Assembly (NCBI GenBank): GCA_013812995.1
Contig: JACCSL010000503.1
Location: 1 to 8,202, forward strand
Direction of reading: 5' to 3'
DNA length: 8,202 nucleotides
Origin: Ardenticatenales bacterium
GTDB taxonomy: Bacteria > Chloroflexota > Anaerolineae > Ardenticatenales > Ardenticatenaceae
The position numbers and the translations under genes are program-made. Shown here piece by piece: positions 1 to 6,074 of this stretch. The notes beneath the pieces are model-generated. The model did no database searches. It worked only from the letters and a program-made list of their open reading frames with translations, and was not told the origin of the DNA. How positions within the stretch are numbered: the first letter of the stretch is position 1; each line of letters starts with the position of its first letter.

Positions 1-1776
1 TTGCAGGCTCACATCATCCACGAAGAAGCTGCTCGGTAGCGAGCTGTCGGTCGTGGTCTGAAAGCGGACAATCACCGAGCGGCCCGCATACGAGGCGAGG
101 CTGAGGCTATCCTGCCCCCAGACATTCTTGGGGCTGGCATTGCTCCAGGTGCGCAGGGTGGTAATGAGCGCACCCGTGCTGCCATCGTAGAGGCGGACAT
201 ACATGCGGTCATAGACCGTGGTGCCGCTCTCCTGCGTCTCCATGCGCCACCAGTAGCTCAGCGTCCCATTGGTGGGCACCGTCACCCGCTGCTGGACATA
301 GTCGCTGGCACTGTTGTAGCCGCCGGTCCAGGCACTGTAGCTGCCCGTGCGGGGGCGACCCGTGGCAACAATGGCGTACCCTCTGCCGGAAGACTCGGTC
401 CAGCCCATGTTGCTCCCGCTCTCGAAGCCAGGGTTGACAATGACATTGGGCAGCGGGGTAGTAAACAGCGAGTAGAGCAGCTTGTTGGGCGACCCCGTGC
501 CTGCGTCAATGACTTTTCCATTGGTCGCGCCATTGACAATCGCATCGCGCACCATCTGCGGCAAGGCCGTCGGGTTGGTAGAGAGGTAGAGCGCGGCCAC
601 ACCAGCGACATGCGGCGTCGCCATCGAGGTGCCACTGAGCGTGTTCGTCGCGCTGTCGCCGGTGTACCAGGCGGAGGTAATGCTGACACCAGGCGCGAAT
701 AGGTCGAGGCAGCTTCCGAAGTTGGAGCTGGACGCGCGCGTGTCCGACGAGGTCACCGAGCCAACCGTGATGGCCGCGCTCACACGCGCGGGCGAATAGT
801 TACAGGCGCTCGAGCTGGAGTTGCCCGCCGCAATCGCGTAGGTCACGCCCGCACCGATGGAATTCTGCACGGCGCTGTCCAGCGCGGAGGAGGCGCTGCC
901 GCCCAGGCTCATGCTGGCAACCGCAGGCTTGCTGTGGTTGGCCGTAACCCAATCCACACCCGCGATCACACCGGAGTTCGAGCCGGAACCGTTGCAATCC
1001 AGCACCCGCACCGGGTGCAGCATAACCTTCTTGGCCACCCCGTAGGTCGTACCGCCGACAGTCCCCGCGACGTGGGTGCCGTGGCCGTTACAGTCGTTGG
1101 CGTTGCCGCCAGCGGTGACCGCATCGAAGCCATTGCCGATGCGGCCCACGAACTCACTGTGAGTCAGGCGGATGCCGGTGTCGATGATATAGGCGTGAAC
1201 GCCGCTACCACTGGTGTTGTAGGTGTAGCTACTATTCAGCGGCAGGTCGCGCTGGTCGAGGCGGTCAATGCCCCACGTCGCGCCCGTCTGCGTGTCGGCA
1301 GCGGCAACTACGAAGTCCTGCTCAATGAAGGAGACGTTGCGGTTGCGCTGGAGGGCGAACACCGCCTCCTCGGGCATCTGCACGGCATAGCCATTGAGAA
1401 CGTGCTCATAGCTCAGCAGCAGGCGGCCGCCGTGCTGCGTCACGATCTCCTTGACCTGCGCCTTGCTCTGCGCGCGGGAGATACCATTCTTGAAGACGAC
1501 GATATACTGGTTGGGAATGACAGGACCACGATCCCCGGCTGCAATCACGGGCGCGGGGCCTTCTACCGGGATGAAGGGCTCGGCGGGAACCTCTGGTACG
1601 AACGCAGCTTTCTGCGCCCCGCTAGTGGCGTCTGTCTCGTGGAGCAGGGGCTTGTCATCGGGTCGATCCGCCAGCGCGCTGGCAGGCCCGCCAAGACTCA
1701 TGGCGACCAGAAGCAGGAGGAGAAGTCCGAGCACGGTACGACGAAAAAGCAGAGTGTGTCCTTGACGCTGATACAA
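1..1776 (-). CDS. Secreted S8 serine peptidase, aqualysin/proteinase K-like (C-terminus cut by window edge)
   Basis: Secreted endopeptidase; 592 codons are visible and the frame is still open at base 1. The TTG start at 1776-1774 is chosen for its GGAGG five bases upstream and because it gives a basic n-region, a Leu-rich core and an ASALA-type cleavage site near residue 37. An I9 inhibitor propeptide spans about residues 88-157 (PNQYIVVF to IEQDFVV). The catalytic domain spans about 161-440: Asp199 (IIDTGI), His232 ([10 protein letters not shown]), oxyanion Asn319 (AAGN) and Ser384 ([11 protein letters not shown]). Cys229/Cys261 and Cys325/Cys356 have the spacings (32 and 31) of the two aqualysin I disulfides, and the local wording ([22 protein letters not shown]) matches that enzyme from memory. 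From residue 448 (NPGFESG) to the edge lies a beta-rich domain ending near FVDDVSL, probably a galactose-binding-like or MAM-like fold for substrate or surface attachment. It transcribes away from hisC. Function is highly confident; the natural substrate is unknown. Confidence 0.96.
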   Translation of the reverse strand, partial: MYQRQGHTLLFRRTVLGLLLLLLVAMSLGGPASALADRPDDKPLLHETDATSGAQKAAFVPEVPAEPFIPVEGPAPVIAAGDRGPVIPNQYIVVFKNGISRAQSKAQVKEIVTQHGGRLLLSYEHVLNGYAVQMPEEAVFALQRNRNVSFIEQDFVVAAADTQTGATWGIDRLDQRDLPLNSSYTYNTSGSGVHAYIIDTGIRLTHSEFVGRIGNGFDAVTAGGNANDCNGHGTHVAGTVGGTTYGVAKKVMLHPVRVLDCNGSGSNSGVIAGVDWVTANHSKPAVASMSLGGSASSALDSAVQNSIGAGVTYAIAAGNSSSSACNYSPARVSAAITVGSVTSSDTRASSSNFGSCLDLFAPGVSITSAWYTGDSATNTLSGTSMATPHVAGVAALYLSTNPTALPQMVRDAIVNGATNGKVIDAGTGSPNKLLYSLFTTPLPNVIVNPGFESGSNMGWTESSGRGYAIVATGRPRTGSYSAWTGGYNSASDYVQQRVTVPTNGTLSYWWRMETQESGTTVYDRMYVRLYDGSTGALITTLRTWSNASPKNVWGQDSLSLASYAGRSVIVRFQTTTDSSLPSSFFVDDVSLQ

Positions 1777-1781
1777 TGGAG

Positions 1782-1786
1782 CCTCC
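1782..1786 (-). promoter_or_regulatory. Ribosome binding site of the S8 peptidase
   Basis: GGAGG on the minus strand lies five bases before the TTG at 1776-1774. It decides in favour of this non-ATG start over the first in-frame ATG, which falls inside the signal-peptide core and would remove the basic n-region. Confidence 0.7.
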
Positions 1787-1801
1787 AATGAGGGATAAAG
1801 T

Positions 1802-1820
1802 CGGGGCCTATCGTGCCCCG
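1802..1820 (-). promoter_or_regulatory. GC-rich hairpin in the 5' leader of the S8 peptidase
   Basis: CGGGGC at 1802-1807 pairs perfectly with GCCCCG at 1815-1820 around a seven-base loop. It sits 16 bases upstream of the peptidase ribosome binding site, so it would form in the untranslated leader. There is no U-run directly after it, so a simple intrinsic terminator is unlikely. mRNA stabilisation or an operator are possibilities, both inferred. Confidence 0.45.
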
Positions 1821-1877
1821 GAGGAATAATAGGGGATGCGTGCAGCGGATAAATGATGCCGCCACATCCCAGGGCAA

Positions 1878-1906
1878 AGAATATGGGGTTGTTTTTCAAC
1901 AATCAA
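1878..1906 (-). promoter_or_regulatory. Candidate sigma-70-type promoter for the S8 peptidase
   Basis: On the minus strand TTGATT (1906-1901) and TATTCT (1883-1878) are separated by exactly 17 bases. Each matches four of six consensus positions. It would give a leader of about 95 bases containing the 1802-1820 hairpin. This rests on sequence alone and lies in an AT-rich stretch where chance matches are common. Confidence 0.35.
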
Positions 1907-2017
1907 TGGTGAAAGTTATGCTTTATCCAGAGCTAGCTTGTGGATGGCAGACAAAAGGACTATTGTCCCAAAAATCACAAGACTATTTTATGGCATAGCC
2001 ACAACTTTAGTCCTGAT

Positions 2018-2050
2018 TTGACCGCCTGCGTTATGGCGATAGCACAAAAT
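2018..2050 (+). promoter_or_regulatory. Weak candidate promoter for the hisC operon
   Basis: TTGACC at 2018-2023 matches five of six -35 positions. The -10 is unclear: TAGCAC lies at 2040-2045 (16-base spacer, three of six matches) and CAAAAT at 2045-2050 (21-base spacer, too long). TAGAAT at 2067-2072 is a better -10 hexamer but lacks a -35 and would leave almost no leader. A promoter is expected here, but its exact site is uncertain. Confidence 0.3.
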
Positions 2051-2069
2051 CTACAGCGTTGCGTTGTAG
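2051..2069. repeat. 19-base near-perfect dyad upstream of hisC
   Basis: CTACAGCGTTGCGTTGTAG is an inverted repeat about a central T. Seven of nine arm positions are complementary, and the other two (6/14 and 9/11) form G-T wobbles in RNA. It ends 25 bases before the hisC ATG, where a repressor operator or a small leader hairpin would act. No known operator consensus is recognised. Confidence 0.5.
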
Positions 2070-2094
2070 AATAAGACAAAAAGGCAGAAACGCG

Positions 2095-3174
2095 ATGAGT
2101 CCTTTAGAACAAATCAAGCCGCAGGTGCGGGCCATGAAGCCCTACACACTGACCCCGCACGAGGTGGCCCACAAGATGAACCAGAACGAGAACCCACTTG
2201 GTTTTCCCGAGGCGCTCAAGGATGAGGTTCTCGCCCGGATGCGCCAGCAGGATTGGGCGCGCTACCCCGACTTCCACTCCGCCGAACTCACAGAGGCCCT
2301 GGCGCGCCACATCGGGCTCTCGCCGAGCCAGGTCATCGTGGGCAATGGCTCCAACGAGTTGATCTACAGCACGCTGGCGGTCACCGTGGGGCCAGGCGAT
2401 GCCGTGGTGATTCCAGTGCCCACCTTCAGCGTCTACAAGCTCATCGCGACGGTGCTGGGGGCCACCGTGCATGAGGTTCTCATGCAGGCGGAGGACAACT
2501 TCGCCCTGCCAACGGAGCAAGTTCTAGCGCTGGCCCAGGCAGAGCGCGCCCGCATCGTGGTGCTCTGCTCGCCCAACAACCCCACCGCGCAGAGCTACTC
2601 CCTGGCAGAGATTCGCCGCCTCTGCGCGGAAAGCGGTGCGCTGATCCTGCTGGACGAGGCGTACCAGGAATTCTCCGCGCAAAACCTGCGCGGCCTGCTC
2701 GACGAGTTTCCCAACGTGGTGCTGCTGCGCACCTTCTCCAAGGCGATGGCGATGGGGGGGCTGCGCGCGGGCTATGCGCTCACGAGCGAGGTGCTGGCGC
2801 AGGAGATTCGCAAGGGCCAGCTTCCCTACGCGCTGAATAGCTTCACCGCCACCGCCGCCGTGGTGGCGCTGGAAAACATGGCCCTGTTCGAGGAGCAGAT
2901 TGCGCTGATTCGCGCAGAGCGGGAGCGCCTTTTCGCCGGATTGGTCGCGCTTTCCTTCGCTCAGCCTGTGCCCAGCGATGCCAACTTCATCCTGATCCGC
3001 TTTGAGGGGCACACGCCGCAGGCCATCTTCGACCACCTGCTGGCGCGCGGTATCCTGGTGCGCGATGTCTCGGCCTCGCCGGGCCTTGCCGGGTATCTTC
3101 GCCTAACCGTGGGCGCACCCCACGAGAACGATGCTCTGCTGGCCGCGCTAGGCGAGCTGGCGCAGGGGCCCTGA
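2095..3174 (+). CDS. hisC: Histidinol-phosphate aminotransferase
   Basis: PLP-dependent fold-type I transaminase converting imidazole acetol phosphate and glutamate to histidinol phosphate and 2-oxoglutarate, a late cytosolic step of histidine synthesis. The 359 residues match the family's usual length of 350-370. Visible signatures are NENPLGF near the N-terminus, typical of HisC, then NGSNELI, SPNNPT (Asn161/Asn162), LLDEAY (Asp187 for the pyridine nitrogen, Tyr190), the Schiff-base Lys216 in RTFSKAMAMGGLRAGY, and LRLTVG near the C-terminus with the substrate-carboxylate Arg. ATG 2095 is chosen because the protein then begins with a usual HisC N-terminus; the TTG at 2059 in the same frame would add 12 basic residues inside the dyad. 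A weak AAAGG precedes it. No other his genes are nearby. A related class I/II enzyme such as a CobD-like protein is less likely. Confidence 0.93.
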   Translation: MSPLEQIKPQVRAMKPYTLTPHEVAHKMNQNENPLGFPEALKDEVLARMRQQDWARYPDFHSAELTEALARHIGLSPSQVIVGNGSNELIYSTLAVTVGPGDAVVIPVPTFSVYKLIATVLGATVHEVLMQAEDNFALPTEQVLALAQAERARIVVLCSPNNPTAQSYSLAEIRRLCAESGALILLDEAYQEFSAQNLRGLLDEFPNVVLLRTFSKAMAMGGLRAGYALTSEVLAQEIRKGQLPYALNSFTATAAVVALENMALFEEQIALIRAERERLFAGLVALSFAQPVPSDANFILIRFEGHTPQAIFDHLLARGILVRDVSASPGLAGYLRLTVGAPHENDALLAALGELAQGP

Positions 3175-3869
3175 TGCAACCGGGCTGGCCGATGCGTGCC
3201 GCGCTCTGGTTGCTGTTGGCCGAGTCAGCGCGCGCCAACCGAGCACACTATCCCCACCTCCCAACAGTATGGCTCCCTCATGCTCTTGGCAACAGCCTGG
3301 TCCTCTGCTCCCCGGAGCTTATTGCTGCACTGGATCGACGCCTTGGGCTGGAGGCGCTCTGCCAGCAGAGCACGCCAACCGCCGCGCTCTATCAGACCCT
3401 TAATGCTCTCTGCGTGGAAAATCCGCGCTGGGGATACTCCATTGCTCCGCTGGTGCTAGGCTATGTGCTCTCTCACCCACGACTCAACATCTACCAGGGC
3501 AGATGGGCCAGGTGGCGCTTCCTTGGCTTTGGGTTGGACGCGCTGCCGCATTCCATCACCGCCTTTGCCCTGACCCTGCTCATGCGGGATGGGCTGGAGA
3601 CGCTCGGGCGATATTTACCGGACTCTAGCCTGTTTGCCTCCGTGGTACAGCCCCTGGCGCGCCATCCCGCGCTCACCAGTGCGGCGGCTCTTGCCTTCCT
3701 CTCGGCTGTCTGGGAGATAGGCGAGTACCTCATCCAGCAGGAGGAACTCCGCCGCACGGGCGGCAATCGGGAGCAGATCAATATGCAGTGGAGCGTGGCC
3801 GACATGAGCCACGATCTCCTCTCCAATGCCACAGGCTGGGGGCTCGCGACCTGGCTCCGCCAGCGCTAG
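3174..3869 (+). CDS. Polytopic membrane protein of unknown function, possibly VanZ/YjdF-like
   Basis: A 231-residue protein whose ATG shares its A with the hisC TGA stop (TGATG), so it is probably translationally coupled. Hydrophobic stretches at about 88-101, 116-136, 165-187 and 212-228, plus a weaker one near 8-17, suggest three to five membrane segments. Polar residues inside or beside these stretches look conserved in style: Asp122 and His126 (LDALPHS), Trp180-Glu181-x-Gly183-Glu184, and Asp210/Asp214/Asn218/Gly221 in a D-x3-D-x3-N-x2-G pattern. That last pattern resembles the C-terminal signature of VanZ and YjdF (DUF2238) inner-membrane proteins, but this is a loose resemblance read by eye. 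Pairing with hisC suggests shared expression and does not by itself indicate a role in histidine synthesis. The coding call is strong; the function is unknown. Confidence 0.8.
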   Translation: MQPGWPMRAALWLLLAESARANRAHYPHLPTVWLPHALGNSLVLCSPELIAALDRRLGLEALCQQSTPTAALYQTLNALCVENPRWGYSIAPLVLGYVLSHPRLNIYQGRWARWRFLGFGLDALPHSITAFALTLLMRDGLETLGRYLPDSSLFASVVQPLARHPALTSAAALAFLSAVWEIGEYLIQQEELRRTGGNREQINMQWSVADMSHDLLSNATGWGLATWLRQR

Positions 3870-3886
3870 GCGGTAGGGTGGCGCGG

Positions 3887-3916
3887 TTCGCTCCATCGGC
3901 TCCCTGGGGCTAGAAT
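3887..3916 (+). promoter_or_regulatory. Candidate promoter of csoR
   Basis: TAGAAT at 3911-3916 matches five of six -10 positions. TTCGCT at 3887-3892, 18 bases upstream, is a poor -35 (three of six), as expected if an activator or the regulator's own operator lies here. GGTAGGG occurs at 3872-3878 and again at 3935-3941, flanking the hexamers. CsoR repressors usually bind GC-rich sites overlapping their own promoter, but no clean palindrome is seen. Confidence 0.35.
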
Positions 3917-3948
3917 TGAGCAATGGCGGCGATAGGTAGGGGGAAAAA

Positions 3949-4224
3949 ATGAGCGAGGAACAACAAGCGTTGATTCGTCGGCTGCGGAGCATCGAGGGTC
4001 ATGTGCGTGGCGTGGAGCGGATGGTGGAGGAGGGGCAGTACTGTATCGACATCATCCACCAGACGCAGGCCATCAAGCGCGCGCTCGACAAACTGGAGCA
4101 TGAACTTCTTAGCAACCATCTTGCTAGTTGTGTGACGACAGCTATGCGCAGCGAGGATGTGAATGAGCGCGAGCGCGTGATTGGCGAGTTGTTGGAAGTA
4201 TTCGACGCAAAGAACAAAATTTAA
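3949..4224 (+). CDS. csoR: CsoR-type Cu(I)-sensing transcriptional repressor
   Basis: All-helical DUF156-family repressor that leaves DNA when it binds Cu(I), normally controlling its own operon with copper chaperone and efflux genes. The 91 residues match the family's 85-120. The N-terminal helix carries RLRSIEGHVRGVERMVEEG (10-29), the family signature with the basic residues used for DNA contact. The Cu(I) ligand set is complete: Cys32 after Tyr31 (QYCIDI), then His57 and Cys61 (NHLASC). This C-H-C arrangement separates CsoR from nickel (RcnR), formaldehyde (FrmR) and persulfide (CstR) relatives, which lack one of these residues or use others. The ATG at 3949 has AGGGGG five bases upstream. 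The next ORF is a fragment of a copper chaperone, which supports the metal assignment. No copper-efflux ATPase is present in the window. Confidence 0.93.
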   Translation: MSEEQQALIRRLRSIEGHVRGVERMVEEGQYCIDIIHQTQAIKRALDKLEHELLSNHLASCVTTAMRSEDVNERERVIGELLEVFDAKNKI

Positions 4225-4229
4225 CGTCT

Positions 4230-4236
4230 AAGGAGG
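4230..4236 (+). promoter_or_regulatory. Perfect ribosome binding site of the short HMA-like ORF
   Basis: AAGGAGG lies six bases before ATG 4243 and just after the csoR stop. It is the strongest such site in the window and the main evidence that the 42-residue ORF is, or recently was, translated. Confidence 0.8.
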
Positions 4237-4242
4237 CGAGCC

Positions 4243-4371
4243 ATGACAACCGAGAGAACCCATGTACCCGCCATTTCTTGTGACCACTGCAAGCGTACCA
4301 TCGAGCGCGAGATGATCGATGAGGTCGGGTGTCCTGTGGTCGACGGGCTAGGCAGTCATCTTGCACTATAA
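4243..4371 (+). pseudogene. Truncated CopZ-like copper chaperone (first half of an HMA domain)
   Basis: A 42-residue ORF, 18 bases after csoR, with a perfect ribosome binding site. Residues 7-23 read HVPAISCDHCKRTIERE, which is the first beta strand, the CxxC metal site (Cys13, Cys16) and the first helix of an HMA domain. Intact CopZ proteins have about 65-70 residues in a beta-alpha-beta-beta-alpha-beta order. Here the frame goes on through EVGCPVVDG and stops at 4369-4371, so the later strands and second helix are absent. No other frame restores them, because the signal peptide of the next gene begins at 4361 and overlaps the last codons. Genes next to csoR are often copZ and copA, which fits a remnant chaperone left by a deletion or rearrangement. 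The alternative is a functional metal-binding microprotein. The third cysteine, Cys30, is not a family feature. Confidence 0.7.
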
Positions 4372-6052
4372 TCTTCATATCAAGCCATTGCTGGTGCTCT
4401 TGTTCGCCCTTTCATTCTTTCTCCTTGCGGCCCCCGCTCTATCCCAGGGCACGCGCGAGAGTTGGATGGTAGCGGCGCGCCGCACCGAGGGGCAGTCTGA
4501 TCTATGGGCTCTACCTGCCAATGGCGGCCCGTGGCAGCGTCTCACGGCTACAACGGGGGACGAACGCTGGCCTGCGTGGCACCCAAACGGACATACCCTG
4601 GCCTACGCAGCGCGACGCGACCGAAACTGGGACATCTATAGCCTGGAGCTGCGAACAGGGCAAGAGCGGCGCTTGACGACAGATCCTCATTTTGAGGGAT
4701 GGCCCGCATGGAGCCCGGATGGTCGCTTTCTGGCTTTCGCCTCCTTTCGTGAGGGCGACCTGGATCTCTTTCTGCTTGACATAAACAGCAATGAGGTGCG
4801 AAACCTGACGGCAGAATCCCCGGCGCACGACTTCGAGCCCAGTTGGGAAGATGCGAACCATCTCCTCTTCGTCTCTACGCGGGACGATTCGCACGACATT
4901 TTCCGCCTATCGCTGGCGGATGACACGGCAAGCCCCCTGCTTACCAGTGAGCAGCGGAGCGAGCGCCAGGCCATGGTTGTGCCAGGGCGGCAGGGAATAC
5001 TCGTGGTGGCAGCCGAGGGGCGCACGCGCGACCTGGCCTGGCTGGATGCAGCCACAAGTCATCGGCCCGCGCTCTCCTGGGCGGGCGGCGTGACCCATGC
5101 TGCGCTTTCGCCGGATGGCGGTTCTGTCGCATGGCTAGAGCACCGCTGGGACGGCGAGGTACTCTACCGACGTTCCCTGGAGGGCGGGGAGACCCGGCGG
5201 CTTAATGGTCCCATTCCCCAGGTCAGCGATCTGGCCTGGGGAATGGTAGAGCGAGACGCCTTGCGCGCCCAGCTGCAACCGCTCCAGGCCGATGCGCTGC
5301 CTCCGTACACCCCGCAACCCAGCGAGTTCGTGCGGCTCTCCGATGTGGAGACCACCGCACCCCGCCTGAGCGAGCAAGCGCTACCCGCCTTCCAGACGAT
5401 GCGGGCGCGGGTCGCGGGGGAGTTGGGGGAGGATTTTCTGGGGACCGTGAGCGAGCTCGTGCGCCCGATCCACTTCTCTAGCGAGGAGAGCGACTATCTT
5501 TCCTGGCACAAAGCAGGACGCGCGGTGGACACCCTGCTGGACCTGGGGTGGCGGCGCGGCATCCACCTCATGGATGTGGTGCGCGAGGATTGGCATGGTG
5601 ATGTGTACTGGCGCTACTGGATTCGCTGCCCCCAGCAGGATGGCAGCTGCGGCGAGCCGCTGGTGGAGGCCCCCTGGGACCTCACCCTGCACGCGCGGCG
5701 GGAGCGCGCTCCGGGGCAAGGGGGCTTGCGTGGCCCCTTCATAGCAGGGTACTATATCGATTTCACACACATTGCAGAAGACGAGGGCTGGGAGCGTATC
5801 TCCTCCTACGAGATACCGGAGTTTGACTGGCGCGAAAATATGGTGGCGCTGGAATACTGGCACTACCAATACACCGATGGCCTGAACTGGTACGAGGCCA
5901 TGAGCGAGCTCTACAGTCCAGATGAGCTGAATGAGATGTTTGGATGGGCAGAGTTGCGCGAGCGCGATATTCCGCTCTGGCGGCTCCGGAGCAAGGGGAT
6001 TCCTCTGCCCGCCGATGTTCGTACCGTGCCTGCTGAGATGGTTATTCCCTGA
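4361..6052 (+). CDS. Exported PD40 beta-propeller protein with C-terminal M15-like zinc peptidase domain
   Basis: A 563-residue exported protein. Residues 1-28 form a signal peptide: basic n-region to Lys8, hydrophobic core, and cleavage near APA or ALS. Residues about 45-295 are TolB/PD40-type propeller repeats, clearest at 70-84 (WPAWHPNGHTLAYAA), 114-128 (WPAWSPDGRFLAFAS), 160-174 and 246-259 (SPDG). Residues about 335-560 carry M15 metallopeptidase signatures: S381-x-H383-x-x-G386-x-A388-x-D390, a GWERI segment, and E498-Y-W-H501. His383, Asp390 and His501 would bind zinc and Glu498 would be the catalytic base, as in VanX/VanY and Streptomyces DD-carboxypeptidase. The target would then be a peptidoglycan stem peptide or another D-amino-acid peptide, which is inference. 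TTG 4361 is chosen because an in-frame TAG lies at 4349 and no ATG occurs before Met36, after the signal peptide. It overlaps the HMA fragment by 11 bases and is followed 22 bases later by the glycosyltransferase. Confidence 0.85.
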   Translation: MHYNLHIKPLLVLLFALSFFLLAAPALSQGTRESWMVAARRTEGQSDLWALPANGGPWQRLTATTGDERWPAWHPNGHTLAYAARRDRNWDIYSLELRTGQERRLTTDPHFEGWPAWSPDGRFLAFASFREGDLDLFLLDINSNEVRNLTAESPAHDFEPSWEDANHLLFVSTRDDSHDIFRLSLADDTASPLLTSEQRSERQAMVVPGRQGILVVAAEGRTRDLAWLDAATSHRPALSWAGGVTHAALSPDGGSVAWLEHRWDGEVLYRRSLEGGETRRLNGPIPQVSDLAWGMVERDALRAQLQPLQADALPPYTPQPSEFVRLSDVETTAPRLSEQALPAFQTMRARVAGELGEDFLGTVSELVRPIHFSSEESDYLSWHKAGRAVDTLLDLGWRRGIHLMDVVREDWHGDVYWRYWIRCPQQDGSCGEPLVEAPWDLTLHARRERAPGQGGLRGPFIAGYYIDFTHIAEDEGWERISSYEIPEFDWRENMVALEYWHYQYTDGLNWYEAMSELYSPDELNEMFGWAELRERDIPLWRLRSKGIPLPADVRTVPAEMVIP

Positions 6053-6058
6053 ACCACT

Positions 6059-6063
6059 GGAGG
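6059..6063 (+). promoter_or_regulatory. Ribosome binding site of the glycosyltransferase
   Basis: GGAGG lies 11 bases before ATG 6075. The same frame is open further upstream to ATG 5931, but that stretch overlaps the propeller gene and reads as a non-conserved Cys- and Gly-rich segment, so this site places the start at 6075. Confidence 0.6.
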
Positions 6064-6074
6064 TTATACAGTCG

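Larger units (their letters stand above)
1777..2094. other. Divergent AT-rich intergenic spacer between the S8 peptidase and hisC
   Basis: This 318-base gap separates two divergent genes. Bases 1861-2040 are about 43% GC by hand count, far below the 60-70% of the flanking genes. It contains the peptidase leader hairpin (1802-1820), a candidate minus-strand promoter (1878-1906), a candidate plus-strand -35 element (2018-2023) and a dyad (2051-2069). GACTATT occurs twice, at 1958-1964 and 1981-1987. A 61-codon plus-strand frame from GTG 1813 resembles no family I know and is treated as chance. Confidence 0.8.

Noticed and set aside
934..1791. Plus-strand 285-codon open frame opposite the S8 peptidase
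   Set aside because: It is antisense to a gene with a full catalytic triad and signal peptide; its translation has no recognisable domain and no good ribosome binding site. The long frame follows from GC-rich codon use.
1957..1968. GGACTATTGTCC imperfect inverted repeat as an operator
   Set aside because: Only four paired bases around a four-base loop, with A-rich flanks on both sides that do not extend the symmetry; expected by chance.
1813..1998. 61-codon plus-strand frame in the divergent spacer
   Set aside because: GTG start inside a hairpin, no ribosome binding site, low-GC composition unlike the genes, and no recognisable motif.
2059..2094. Upstream TTG extension of hisC
   Set aside because: It adds 12 basic residues not usual in HisC, lies in the dyad, and has no ribosome binding site; ATG 2095 fits family N-termini.
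3870..3948. Intrinsic terminator between the membrane protein gene and csoR
   Set aside because: No stable GC stem followed by a T-run is present; the region reads better as a promoter.
5931..6074. Upstream extension of the glycosyltransferase frame
   Set aside because: It overlaps the end of the propeller gene, and ATG 6075 has a GGAGG site and starts directly at the first Rossmann strand with the KVGG motif.
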